A stretch of DNA of 64,000 bases from Pseudosporangium ferrugineum (GCF_003002065.1 NZ_PVZG01000011.1:186001-250000), one strand, 5' to 3'. Positions 25,492 to 35,300 are shown, counted from the stretch's first letter. The notes: generated by a model not told the origin, from the sequence alone. Made by a program: numbers and translations.

Positions 25492-28400
25492 TCAGCTCAG
25501 GGACTGGCCGGTGATCGCCGAGGTCAGCACCGTGGCCAGGCCGCCGCCCATCACCGCCGCCGCCAGGCCCACGCTGGCCGCCTTCCATGATCCGCTCGCC
25601 CAGCGCAGGCCGACCGCCACCAGCATGCTCAGCACCAGCGACAGGCCGAACTGCGGCGCCGCTCCCGCCAGCGTGCTGAGGGCGTGCGCCTGCTGGGTGC
25701 CGTTGAGCACCAGCATGTAGAGGACGAAGAGCACGACCGGCACGCCGTACCAGACGACGGTGTAGCCGACCGCCGCGAGCGGGCCGCCGGTGTCCTCCTC
25801 GAGTTCCTCGTCCGGCTCCAGCAGATCGTTCTGCCGCGCCGTGGCGGCCGCGAACGTGCTGACCGGGCGGCGCTCGTACGTGCCCGCGGACGAGGCCATG
25901 ACCGCGCCCCTCGGCGGCCATTCGGTGTCCGGCGGATCCTGCCAGCTGGCCCCCGTACGCTCGATGACCTCCGTGCGGCCCTCGGACGCCGAATTGGCGG
26001 CCGGCACCTTGACCGACGCCGAAGCCCCGTTCTTGGACGGCGGCCGGAACGGCACGAAGTCACTCGTGCCGAAGCGCCGGGACTCGCCGTCGGAGAGGTT
26101 GCTCTCGGCGACCAGCTCGCGCCGCCAGTCCCCCGATCTGCCCTCGCGGTACGTCGCCCCGCCACCCCGGGGACCCTCGTCCCGCTCGGCCTGCTGCCAG
26201 GCCGGCTGGTCGCCCCTCGGGCGGATCTCCGTCGCGTCGTCCGGCGCCACCCCCTCCTCGGCGCGCAACTTGCTGCGCCAGGCGTCGGTGCGGGCCGCGG
26301 CTTGGGCCTCGGCCCGCCACGCGCCCGGCTGCGCCGAGGTGGGCCGAGCGGCGCCGCCGCCGGGCTGGGACGAGGTGGGCCGGGCCGCGCCGCCGCCGGG
26401 CTGGGACGAGGTGGGCCGGGCCGCGCCGCCGCCCGGCAGAGAAGAGGTCGGGCGGGCCGAGCCGCCGGGCTGGTAGGAATCCGGTTCGGCCGCGGCGGCT
26501 GACCGGGCCGTGCCGGTGGGCTGCTCGGGCCGGGCCGTGCCGTAGGTCTGCTCGGATCGGGCCGTGCCGTAGGTCTGCTCCGGCCGGGCCGTGCCGTAGG
26601 GCTGGTCGGGGCGGGCCGTGCCGGTGGGGCGGTCCGGTCCGGGCGGGCGGATGGGCTGCGACGAGACGGGGCGGGCCGCGCCGGCGGCGGGCAGGGACGA
26701 GGTGGGACGTGGCGCGCCGCCGCCGGGCTGGGACGACACCGGCCGGGCCGAACCGATGGCGGGCCGGGACGAGCCCGGGTCGGGCTGCCGGGACAGGTCG
26801 TCCCCGGGCGCCAGGTCCCGGAGCCACGCGGTCGGGTCCTCGTCCGGCACGGCGACCGGACGACTCGACACGGGCCGGGTCGGAGGCTCGTTGTCGCGGC
26901 GGTACACCTCGGGATCGAGCGGAGGTTCGGCGCGGGCGGTGAGCTCCAGCGGACCGTCCGGCGCCCGGCGGCGACCCACTCGCGGGCCGTCCTCTCGCGG
27001 GTCTCGATCGCGCGGGCCACCGTCGCGCGGGTCTCGGTCGCGGAGGTCGCGGTCGCGGGGGTCTTCGTCGTCCGGGGCGCTGCGCCGGCGGACGGTTTCG
27101 CCGCTCTCGAGGGCAAGCGGGCCGCCGGGGACGTTGTCGTCGTCCGGCCGGGCCCTGCGCCGGCGCCGGGGCTGCCCGTCGTCCTCGTCGTCCTCGTCGT
27201 CGTCGACCTCGGCGCGGTGCCACTGGCCGGTGTCCGCGTCGCGGAGCCAGACGTCCGACTCCGGGTCCCGGTGCCAGTTGCCGGACTCGAGGTCGCGCTG
27301 CCAGCTCGTGTCGGGTTCGCGCCGGCGAGCGTACGCGGCCGGGCCCTCGCGGCGGGGCGTGCCCGGGCCGCGCTGAGCGTCCAGACCCCGGCGTGGCTCG
27401 TGGGGCGCCTCCGGACCGCGCTGGCGTCCGGGGCGGCGGCCGCGGGTGGTCTCGGGATCGCGCTGCCAGGAGCCGGTGTCCGCACGGGCGCCGGACTCGA
27501 TCTCGCGCCGGCCCTCGCCCCGGCCGCGCCCGTCCTGCCGCCAGGAACCGGTGTCACGCGGGTCGTCCCGCTGCCAGGAACCCGTGTCGCGGAGGTCGTC
27601 CCGCTGCCAGGAACCCGTGTCACGCAAGTCGTCCCGCTGCCGGGAGCCGGTGTCACGGGAGTCGTCGCGCTGCCAGGAGCCGGTGTCGCGGAAGTCGTCG
27701 CGCTGCCGGGAGCCGGTGTCGCGGGAGTCGTCGCCCCGCGGCGAACCGAGCGCCTCGCGGGACCACGAGCCGGTGTCACGCGGGTCGTCTCGCTGCCAGG
27801 AGCCGGTGTCCGTACGGTCGGATCGGCCGCGCCGGCCGCCACTGTCGGCCGTCCCGGGGTCGCGCTGCCAGGAGCTCGTGTCCGCGCGGCTCTGCCAGCC
27901 GCCACCCTCGGTGTCGCGGGGCTGCAACGGGAGCGGGATCACGCCCGTCTCGGAGGCATTCTGGGCCCAGGGGTCCGCGGGCTCCGCGTCCCGCCGCCAC
28001 GAGCCGCCGTCGCGCCAGCCGTCCCGCGAACCGCCACGGTCCTGATCGCTGCCCCGGCCTGCCTCGTCCCCGCTCCGCCAGCCGTTGGTGGTGGAGCTCG
28101 TGCGCCAGCTGTCCGAGGGCGCGTCGCGGCGCCAGCCCGGGGTGTCGGCGGCGGGGTCCTGGAAGGCCGGGATGCTGCCCGTGTCGGTGTGCCCGGCCCA
28201 GTTGTCGGCGTCCGAGCGCACCGTCCAGCCGGTGCCTCCGCTCGTACGGGATCCGGGGTCGGAGGCCCGGCGGCGGCCCGCGGAGCGCGACCCGTCGTCC
28301 AGGCCGGCCTGGCCGGCGGCCGATTCCCGCCGCCATTGCGCGCGGTCGTCCTCGCGGACCAGGTGCCGGCCGTTGTCGAACGCGGACCAACTTCCCGTGT

Positions 28401-29715
28401 ACGCCGAGGGCTGCGGATTCTGCCAACTCGGCGGATCCTGGGGCCGATCGGCGGCCGGACGGCTCGGTTCACGCGGGGGTGCGGACTCCGAGCGTGACTC
28501 GGTGAACTGCTGCCAGCTCGGGCGCGAATCCCATGACGGGCGGGGCAGCGGGGCGTCGGCGGGCTGCTGTGCCGGCCGGGCCGACGTCTCCCAGGGCGGC
28601 GCCGGCGGAGCCGTCGGCGGCGCGGCGAAGGCCTGCCACGACGGGCGCTCCTCGATGCGCTGCCAGCTCGGCGCGGCGTCGGCCGGGCGCTGCTGCCAGG
28701 ACGGCGTGCTTTCCTCCGGGCGCTGCTGCCAGGACGGGGTCGCGTCCTCCGGGCGCTGCTGCCGGCTGGGGGCCGCATCTGCCGGCCGCATCTGCCAGCT
28801 GGGGGTGGCGTCCGCCGGCCGTTGCTGCCAGGCGGGGCCGGCGTCGGCGGGGCGCTGCAGCGAGCCGGGAGCGGGATCGGCCGGGCGCTGCTGCCAGCTG
28901 GGGGTGGCGTCGCCGGGGCGGGTCTGCCAGCTCGGGGGCGCGTCGCCGGGGCGCGTGAGGTCGGCCGCACGCTGCCACGACGGCGGGGCGTCGGCGGGAC
29001 GTTGCTGCCAGGACGGGGTGCTCTCCGGGGGAGCCGCCCGCTGCCAGGAGGGGGTGTCGGCCGCGGGCTGCTGCCAGCTCGGCACGGACGACGACGCCGG
29101 CGGCTGCTGCCAGGACGGGGTGGCGGACTGCTGCCAGCTAGGGACGGCCGAGGCCGGCGGCGTGGCGGACTGCGGGTCGGCCGAGTCGGGGGTGGGCCAG
29201 GCGGTGCCCGAGATCGCCGGCAACCGGGTCGGCGGCTCGGTCGCGGGCGGGACGAAGCCGTCGGCGTCACCCGCCTGCCACGCCTCGGTGGTGGTGCGCC
29301 AGCCGTGCCTACCCGAGGCGGAGCGCCATTCGGTGGTCTGTCGCCAGTGCGCGCTGTCCGTGGTGGCACGCCACTCCGCTGTCGACGTACGCCAGCCCAC
29401 GCCGTCGGCGGGAATCGGCGGGCGACCGGTCGCCTCGACGTCGGACCAGCGGCTCACCGTGCCCGAACTGGACTTTTCGACCGCCTGGTCCTCATTCTGC
29501 GCCCAGGCCTCGGCGCGCAGTGACCACGCGACCGCTTCGGGAATGGGCTGCATGCTGCCGGTGTCCGTGACGGACCCGGTGCCCCAGACGGTGGCGCCTG
29601 GCTCCGCATTCGAGGAGGAATCAGGACTTTCCGGGCTGGCTGTGGATGACCAGGGCTCCGCACCGCTCCTTTCGCGCGGCAGGCGGGCGCCGTAGTCCCA
29701 CTCCCGTTGGTCCAC
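25492..29715 (-). CDS. Giant tryptophan-rich repeat protein with C-terminal membrane segments
   Basis: This 1407-residue protein is not a member of any family I recognise. Residues 1-1300 are low-complexity and predicted disordered, in blocks: about 190-390 with some 15 PSWQQRPADA-like units; about 610-760 with DTGSWQRDDLR units of 11 residues; an acidic/arginine-rich stretch near 800-900 (DDDEDDEDD, then RRRRR); and about 990-1140 with YGTARPEQ and ARPTSSQPGGGA units. Tryptophan recurs in an SWQ/SWR context more than 20 times. The last about 90 residues hold two or three membrane helices (GYTVVWYGVPVVLFVLYMLV and following). GTG at 29715 lacks a ribosome site and an in-frame stop precedes it closely. 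Function unknown. Confidence 0.78.
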   Translation of the reverse strand: MDQREWDYGARLPRERSGAEPWSSTASPESPDSSSNAEPGATVWGTGSVTDTGSMQPIPEAVAWSLRAEAWAQNEDQAVEKSSSGTVSRWSDVEATGRPPIPADGVGWRTSTAEWRATTDSAHWRQTTEWRSASGRHGWRTTTEAWQAGDADGFVPPATEPPTRLPAISGTAWPTPDSADPQSATPPASAVPSWQQSATPSWQQPPASSSVPSWQQPAADTPSWQRAAPPESTPSWQQRPADAPPSWQRAADLTRPGDAPPSWQTRPGDATPSWQQRPADPAPGSLQRPADAGPAWQQRPADATPSWQMRPADAAPSRQQRPEDATPSWQQRPEESTPSWQQRPADAAPSWQRIEERPSWQAFAAPPTAPPAPPWETSARPAQQPADAPLPRPSWDSRPSWQQFTESRSESAPPREPSRPAADRPQDPPSWQNPQPSAYTGSWSAFDNGRHLVREDDRAQWRRESAAGQAGLDDGSRSAGRRRASDPGSRTSGGTGWTVRSDADNWAGHTDTGSIPAFQDPAADTPGWRRDAPSDSWRTSSTTNGWRSGDEAGRGSDQDRGGSRDGWRDGGSWRRDAEPADPWAQNASETGVIPLPLQPRDTEGGGWQSRADTSSWQRDPGTADSGGRRGRSDRTDTGSWQRDDPRDTGSWSREALGSPRGDDSRDTGSRQRDDFRDTGSWQRDDSRDTGSRQRDDLRDTGSWQRDDLRDTGSWQRDDPRDTGSWRQDGRGRGEGRREIESGARADTGSWQRDPETTRGRRPGRQRGPEAPHEPRRGLDAQRGPGTPRREGPAAYARRREPDTSWQRDLESGNWHRDPESDVWLRDADTGQWHRAEVDDDEDDEDDGQPRRRRRARPDDDNVPGGPLALESGETVRRRSAPDDEDPRDRDLRDRDPRDGGPRDRDPREDGPRVGRRRAPDGPLELTARAEPPLDPEVYRRDNEPPTRPVSSRPVAVPDEDPTAWLRDLAPGDDLSRQPDPGSSRPAIGSARPVSSQPGGGAPRPTSSLPAAGAARPVSSQPIRPPGPDRPTGTARPDQPYGTARPEQTYGTARSEQTYGTARPEQPTGTARSAAAAEPDSYQPGGSARPTSSLPGGGAARPTSSQPGGGAARPTSSQPGGGAARPTSAQPGAWRAEAQAAARTDAWRSKLRAEEGVAPDDATEIRPRGDQPAWQQAERDEGPRGGGATYREGRSGDWRRELVAESNLSDGESRRFGTSDFVPFRPPSKNGASASVKVPAANSASEGRTEVIERTGASWQDPPDTEWPPRGAVMASSAGTYERRPVSTFAAATARQNDLLEPDEELEEDTGGPLAAVGYTVVWYGVPVVLFVLYMLVLNGTQQAHALSTLAGAAPQFGLSLVLSMLVAVGLRWASGSWKAASVGLAAAVMGGGLATVLTSAITGQSLS
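26353..26472 (-). repeat. 36-bp repeats (ARPTSSQPGGGA block)
   Basis: Units starting at 26353, 26389 and, more degenerate, 26425 encode the ARPTSSQPGGGA repeats; related units continue to about 26760 with interspersed YGTARPEQ copies. Confidence 0.75.
27530..27810 (-). repeat. 33-bp repeats (DTGSWQRDDLR block)
   Basis: About eight units of 33 bp containing GTCCCGCTGCCAGGA-like or GTCGCGCTGCCGGGA-like cores encode 11-residue DTGSWQRDDxR repeats. Neighbouring copies are nearly identical, so this stretch should be prone to slippage or assembly error. Confidence 0.8.
28560..29150 (-). repeat. Degenerate 30-45-bp repeats (PSWQQRPAD block)
   Basis: Some 15-20 units each contain a GCTGCCAGSMCGGGG-like core, encoding PSWQQ followed by a variable RPADA-type spacer of 4-10 residues. 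Spacing is irregular, unlike the strict 33-bp block. Confidence 0.75.
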
Positions 29716-29903
29716 CTGAAAAGCGTGACGTGCGTTCCCCGGTTCTGCAACGCCCTAGGGCGATGGCTTCGTCACGACCGGCACCTTTTTATTCCCTCCA
29801 CACGGTGGGGACGGTGAAATGGCAGGTCACGGCCGCGCCTCGCGCCGCGGCGGCTGGTGTTTTACACAGGCTGTGCACAGGGCCACGCACAGGCGCGGCC
29901 CCG

Positions 29904-29912
29904 TTGTCCACA
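29904..29912 (+). promoter_or_regulatory. Single DnaA box upstream of dnaB
   Basis: TTGTCCACA, the actinobacterial DnaA box consensus, occurs in the 493-base gap before dnaB (29716-30208), with a weaker TTGTCCCGA just after it. Apart from this and a promoter candidate, I see nothing else definite in the gap. Confidence 0.5.
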
Positions 29913-29942
29913 GGTTGTCCCGAGGCTCGTCCACCGCCCCTG

Positions 29943-29972
29943 TTGGGCCGATGACGTGCTGCTTCGTATGGT
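29943..29972 (+). promoter_or_regulatory. Candidate dnaB promoter
   Basis: TTGGGC (29943-29948) and TATGGT (29967-29972) are 18 bases apart. A start near 29979 would give a leader of about 230 bases before dnaB, which is long; other promoters nearer the gene cannot be excluded. Confidence 0.4.
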
Positions 29973-30208
29973 TACCCGCGCCGGATCACGCGTACGGGTC
30001 GATTCGGGCCGGGCGTCCCGGAGTTTTGGGGGATTTGGTGGTCTGTGTCACTCGGCCGGGTCGCGCTCACTCGAAAGTGTCGTACCCGGGTTGTTTGATC
30101 GACTCGAACGGGTGATCGGGAGGCGCGGGCTGCGCTGCCTCGGTGGGCGGTGCGGCGGGTTCCGGCAATTCGCGGTGGGATCAGGCAGGCGGGGAAGGGG
30201 AGGTCGGA

Positions 30209-31651
30209 GTGTCGATCACCGATGACGCACGGCCGGAGTCCCGGCCACAGTCGTCCGGCGGGCGTCCGGGCGGCAGCGGCAGGCCCCCCGGCGGCGGCGG
30301 GCCGCCCCCGGCCGAGGGCGGGTTCGACAAGACGCCGCCCCAGGACGTCGCCGCCGAGCAGAGCGTCCTCGGCGGCATGCTGCTGTCCAAGGACGCCATC
30401 GCCGACGTGGTCGAGATCCTCAAAACCCACGACTTCTACCGCCCGGTGCACGCCACGATCTTCGACATCATTCTTGATCTGTACGGCCGGGGCGAACCCG
30501 CCGACGGCGTCACGGTGGCGGCGGCGCTGGCCGACTCCGGCGACCTCCAGCGCATCGGCGGGGTGCCGTACCTGCACACCCTGATCGAGAGCGTGCCGAC
30601 CGCGGCCAACGCGGCGTATTACGCCCGCATCGTCTCCGAGCGCGCCGTCCTGCGCCGGCTGGTGGAGGCCGGCACCAAGATCGTGCAGCTCGGCTACGGC
30701 GCCAACGGCCACGGCGGCCGGGACGTGGACGACATCGTCGACCTGGCCCAGCAGGCCATCTACGACGTCACCGAGAACCGGGTCAGCGAGGACTTCGCCA
30801 CGTTGGGCGACATGCTGCAGCCGACCCTGGACGAGATCGAGGCCGTGGGCGCCTCGGGCGGCATGATGACCGGCGTACCGACCGGCTTCAACGACCTGGA
30901 CCGGCTCCTCAACGGCCTGCACCCCGGCCAGCTGATCATCGTGGCCGGCCGCCCCGGTCTCGGCAAGTCGACCGTCAGCATGGACTTCGCCCGCAACGCG
31001 GCCATCCGCTCCAACTGCGCCAGCGCCATCTTCTCCCTCGAAATGAGCAAGATCGAGATGGTCATGCGCCTGCTCTCCGCGGAGGCCCGCGTCCCGCTGC
31101 ACTCCCTGCGCTCCGGCCAGCTCTCCGACGACGACTGGACCAAGCTCGCCCGCCGCATGGGCGAGATCAGCGAGGCACCGATCTTCGTCGACGACACCCC
31201 GAGCATGAACCTCATGGAGATCCGAGCGAAGGCCCGCCGCCTCAAGCAGCGCCACAACCTCAAACTCCTGGTGATCGACTACCTGCAGCTCATGACCTCA
31301 CCGAAGAAGACGGAGAGCCGCCAGCAGGAGGTCTCCGAACTGTCCCGAGGCCTGAAGCTGCTGGCCAAGGAGATCGAGTGCCCGGTGATCGCGGTGAGCC
31401 AGCTGAACCGAGGCCCGGAACAACGTACGGACAAGCGCCCCCAGCTCTCCGACCTGCGTGAATCAGGCTCCATCGAGCAGGACGCCGACGTCGTGCTCCT
31501 CCTCCACCGCGACGACTACTACGACAAGGAATCCCCCCGAGCGGGCGAAGCGGACTTCATCGTGGCAAAGCACCGAAACGGCCCGACGGACACCGTCACG
31601 GTCGCGGCCCAGCTGCACCTGTCCCGCTTCGTCGACATGGCCATCGTCTAG
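30209..31651 (+). CDS. dnaB: Replicative DNA helicase DnaB
   Basis: The 480-residue hexameric helicase unwinds DNA at the fork. The N-terminal domain (DVAAEQSVLGGMLLSKDAI) is followed by the RecA-type ATPase with Walker A GRPGLGKST, Walker B LLVIDYLQLM and the segment LSDLRESGSIEQDADVV. No intein interrupts the P-loop, in contrast to mycobacterial dnaB. The first about 40 residues are a Gly/Pro-rich extension. GTG at 30209 is preceded by GGGGAGGTCGGA. It lies to the right of rplI, as in many actinobacteria. Confidence 0.97.
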   Translation: MSITDDARPESRPQSSGGRPGGSGRPPGGGGPPPAEGGFDKTPPQDVAAEQSVLGGMLLSKDAIADVVEILKTHDFYRPVHATIFDIILDLYGRGEPADGVTVAAALADSGDLQRIGGVPYLHTLIESVPTAANAAYYARIVSERAVLRRLVEAGTKIVQLGYGANGHGGRDVDDIVDLAQQAIYDVTENRVSEDFATLGDMLQPTLDEIEAVGASGGMMTGVPTGFNDLDRLLNGLHPGQLIIVAGRPGLGKSTVSMDFARNAAIRSNCASAIFSLEMSKIEMVMRLLSAEARVPLHSLRSGQLSDDDWTKLARRMGEISEAPIFVDDTPSMNLMEIRAKARRLKQRHNLKLLVIDYLQLMTSPKKTESRQQEVSELSRGLKLLAKEIECPVIAVSQLNRGPEQRTDKRPQLSDLRESGSIEQDADVVLLLHRDDYYDKESPRAGEADFIVAKHRNGPTDTVTVAAQLHLSRFVDMAIV

Positions 31652-31681
31652 CGTCGCTGGTCCGCTCGGCGCCCCCTGTTC

Positions 31682-31795
31682 CGGGCGTCGGCATCCCGAG
31701 CTGTCGTGCGATTCCACGGCGGGGACGACTGGTGTTTTCGGGCGTCGGCATCCCGAGCCGCCGCGCGGTCCCACGGCGGGAACGACCGGCATCCC
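31682..31795 (+). repeat. 57-bp tandem repeat after dnaB
   Basis: Two copies, 31682-31738 and 31739-31795, start with the identical CGGGCGTCGGCATCCCGAG and diverge in the middle. They occupy the gap between convergent dnaB and the toxin-immunity end. Confidence 0.8.
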
Positions 31796-31809
31796 GGGCC
31801 GTGAACCGC

Positions 31810-32379
31810 TCAGGCGCTGACGTTGATGTCTCCCGAATCGCCCCGCCACCCGACAGACCCACCGTCGCCGGTGAAGACGATCATCCGCTGACCGGCGCCG
31901 ACGTCCCGCCCCTGCCGGCGCCAAGCCTCCAACGTCCGCCGAATTCCCCGCACCGCCCCGTCGATCGTCAACCCGACCGGCCGGCCGTCGACAACAGCAA
32001 CGGCAACCCGGGAATCCAACCCGAACGACTCCCGCAACCGCTGCTCCACCCGGCGCGAAAAATCGGCATCGTCACCACCCGCCGGCTCCCGAGGATCAAG
32101 CCACGAAAGATGCCCGTACGAGCCGGCATCCTGCGCATCGACGCGAACGATCACCCGATCAGCATCAACACCCCGAACGTCGTACGAATCCCCCAACCGC
32201 TCGGCGGCCCGCCGCTGCTCGGCGTACCCGAGGACCTCGGCATAATGGGCCCCCACCTGGAACGCGGCACCCAGCGCACCCACCACCAGCCCGGCCCGAT
32301 CCCCACGCCCGGAAAGCCCACGCCCCCCGATCAACCCGCCGATCTCAATGGTCAGGGACGGGGCGGACCGTACTCCCAC
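31810..32379 (-). CDS. Small protein downstream of the toxin (possible third gene of the island)
   Basis: From GTG at 32379 a 189-residue product can be read: a hydrophobic Gly-rich N-terminus (IEIGGLIGGRGLSGRGD), a helical middle and a compact C-terminal part with RVEQRLRESFGLDSRVAVAVVDGRPVG and VGWRGDSGDINVSA. A strong purine-rich ribosome site (GGAGGGGGAGAGG) lies just before. The start overlaps the end of the preceding small gene by 28 bases. The frame is the same as that of the toxin, which has no stop in between, so it could instead be the toxin's C-terminus. I favour a separate gene since the intervening DNA codes in another frame. No family recognised. Confidence 0.5.
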   Translation of the reverse strand: MGVRSAPSLTIEIGGLIGGRGLSGRGDRAGLVVGALGAAFQVGAHYAEVLGYAEQRRAAERLGDSYDVRGVDADRVIVRVDAQDAGSYGHLSWLDPREPAGGDDADFSRRVEQRLRESFGLDSRVAVAVVDGRPVGLTIDGAVRGIRRTLEAWRRQGRDVGAGQRMIVFTGDGGSVGWRGDSGDINVSA

Positions 32380-35300
32380 CCCATCCTCTCCCCCTCCTGA
32401 CACATCTCCAGCAGAGCCGTCTCGCTCGGCAACTCCACCCGAAGCACCTCCCGAGCGATCTCCTCCGCCACCAACCGATCGATCACCCGTGTTCTGCCCT
32501 GGTACTTGTGGTCGTACAGGATCGGGACGGCCAGCGCCGGGGCGTAGATCCAGTCCTTCCGGGGAACGCTCCAGATCACCGCCTGAAGGGGGCTGTCCGG
32601 CAGGACCTGGTACGCGATCAGGCTCGTGATCGTCCCCGACATGTCCGCCTTCAGGACTGCCTGATAGTCGAACGGCTTGTCGGTCATCTCCGCCATCCGA
32701 TCTTGTAGTGCGGAGCGGCTCCGCTCGGGTGAGGCCATGATCAGCCAGCAATTCGTCGAATGATCTGCCCAGCCGGTCCAGGTGGCGAGCGTACTCGCGC
32801 CACAAAGCCGGCTCGTCGGCAATCGAACGCCGGAGAGACGTGTCGACATTCTTGGTGATGGGCAGTTGATCGATGCCCCGCGGTTGGTGGTCCGCCATTC
32901 CTGCCTCACGGTTGAGGCGCACCATCATGAGCAACGCTTCGGCGCGGGGTACGGCGGGTGCTCGCTTGTAGCGAAGAACCTCATACGCGCTGTGGGTAGC
33001 CGTCGAGACTTCGCGTGAAAGCGCCGTCGGGAACTGAAGTTCGAACGTGAAGCCCGAGGGATCGGCGATGGTCACGTTGAGCCCGTTGTGGCGGCCCTCG
33101 GCGTCCCAGAAGTTCACCATCTTGCCGGACGTGAAACCGGCCTTCGCCAGCTCGTCGAGGGACGCTCGGACAGAGGCGACGTAGTCATCTTCCGAAACTT
33201 GGATGGAGAAACGAACCCGGTCCTTGGTGTTCGCGAGGAAGGTGGGCACGTCCAGGTCCTCGAACGCAGACTCGACGGCGAACGCGCGAGCAAGCGAATG
33301 CGCCGTCTTGACCCGGTGCTCCTCCCCGACGATTCGAGGCGGAGGGGACGCCTCGAGCGAGTGGAGCGAACTCACGGCTCGGTGAAGACCGGCGGAAATT
33401 CGAGGAGCCGCCTCCTCCGCCTCGGCCACGGAGGCGACGAGCAGCGCACGGTCGCCGGCGGCGAGAGAGGCGAGCAGGCGTCGCTCCTCTGCTTCCGGAT
33501 CGAATTCCGGTCCCGAGTCGGGGCGTGCCTCGGGTTTGCGCTGCACTTCGCTCTCGACCGCTGTGGTGCCAGGGGGTTTGCTGGCGATGACTCGTTCTCG
33601 GAGGAAGCGTCGCGCGGGGGATTCGTTGTTGGTGCGGGGGCGGATGGTCAGGGCCGCGGTGTCGGGTTCGAGGAAGGTTGCTGATCGGGCGGGGGCCGGT
33701 TCGGTGGTGGGGTTCAGGTTTTCGATGCCCGGGACGTCTTCCGGTTGCAGGGCCCAGTGGGCGAGCGCCTCGTTCAGGGTCATGTCGTCGGCGGCCAGGG
33801 CTTCGCAGTAGGTGGTCCAGGCTGCGGCGCCTGTGGGGGTGGTGGTCCAGCGGGCCAGGGAGGTGTCGACCGGGATGATGCCTTCGAGGGTGGGGATGCC
33901 TTCCGGCTGGTGGGCCGGCATTGCGTGGAGTTTGTTGATGGTGAGGGTGGCCAGGAAGGCCTCGACGCGTTCGATGGGGGTGGGGTTCGGGAGCTCTTGG
34001 AGTTCGCGGGTGTGGCTGTCGACCGTACGGGACAGTTCCGTGGGGAATTGGAGTTCCATGCGGAAGCCGGCGGGGGTGCGGACGGTGACGTCCAGGCCGT
34101 TGCGGTGGCCTCGGCCGTTGTTCCAGTAGCTGGCTATTTCCAGGGCTTGGCATCCCGAGGCCTCGAGGTGGGCGAGGGCCTGGACCAGGCGGAAGGCGTA
34201 GTCGGATTCCGGGAGGACGACCGAGAAGCGCACCCGGTCGGTGGTGGCCTCCAGGAATTCGTCGACGGAAGAGGCGGTCGCGGTGAAGGCGCTGATCAGG
34301 GACGCCGCGGGTCTGACGCGATTCTCTTCGTCCACCACTTCGCCACCGATCGCGGCGGCGAGGTCGCGGATTCGGGGCAGTGCGGCGTCGGCGACCGATT
34401 GTGCTTCGGTCACCGAGGTTGTCAGGGCGGTGAGTTGTTCCTCGGTGGGCGAGTCCGCGTGGTGCTGCTGGTGGTCGTGCTCGCCCTGATCGTGTTCCAG
34501 CGTGGCGCCGGTCGGCTCCGGGATTTTGCGGCTCCACAAACCCGCTTCGTGGTAGGGAAGCGGCGCCGGATTGCCCAGGGAGTCGACCACCAGGGCGTCC
34601 ATGGAGACGACGTTGTCCGGGGCGGTCGTTCCCCTGTGGGCGTACAGCGGGGTGGTTTCGGAAATGCGGGCCGTCTGGGGGTCGAGGAACAGGATCGTGC
34701 CGTTCTGGTTCACGGCCGTCCAGGCGTGTGCTGTCCCCTGCTCCGAATCCGTGACGATGAAGGCGAAGGCGCCGGGCCCCGCGTTGTACAGGTGATTGTG
34801 CAGGTTTGTCATGGCCTGATCGACCGCGGCTTTCGCCTGCTCCGGGGGGAGCGCTCCCACGTACGGGCAGAGGCCCTGGAATTCGGCGCCGGTCGTTTCC
34901 TCGATGCGGGCCAGGCCGGATTCCTCGGCGCCGAGCGGGCGGGTCGGCTCGCCCTGGGCGTACGCGTCGAAGGTTCTCGGTGCCGCGACCCGCGGGCGGC
35001 CGTGCACGTAGGTCTCGAACAGCGAAAGAACGGCGTCGACGCAGTTGATGCCGCGCGTGGGGTCGACGGCCGGGCCGCCGTCGTTGGCCCGCGCGAACCA
35101 GCCGCCCTCCCGCGGATCGGCCAGGCGCTGCACCCGGCCGTCCGAGCGTCGCGGCATCGCGCGCTCAAGATCAAGCTGGTGTACGGCGAGAGGCGGGCGA
35201 AGGCCACCCCGTTTCCCGTACGGGCGGGAGCGGTCGATCGGGGGCGGATCGTCGCCGCCGGTGAGCGCCGACTCGTTGCCGGTCTCGACGCCGGCGGTGG

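Noticed and set aside
25203..25590. Open plus-strand frames over the 35-bp repeats
   Set aside because: They consist of repeat-encoded Arg/Gly/Ala strings, lack ribosome sites and start inside the rplI terminator.
26353..29150. Tandem repeats as a CRISPR array
   Set aside because: Repeats are in frame, adjoin each other without unique spacers and encode peptide units.
28085..29695. Plus-strand frame of more than 500 codons opposite the tryptophan-rich gene
   Set aside because: It is Cys/Gly/Ser-rich, made from the complement of the SWQ repeats, and ends without any domain; the minus frame has membrane helices and a plausible end.
30930..30990. Intein in dnaB at the P-loop
   Set aside because: The helicase is continuous, of normal length (480 residues), with an unbroken Walker A.
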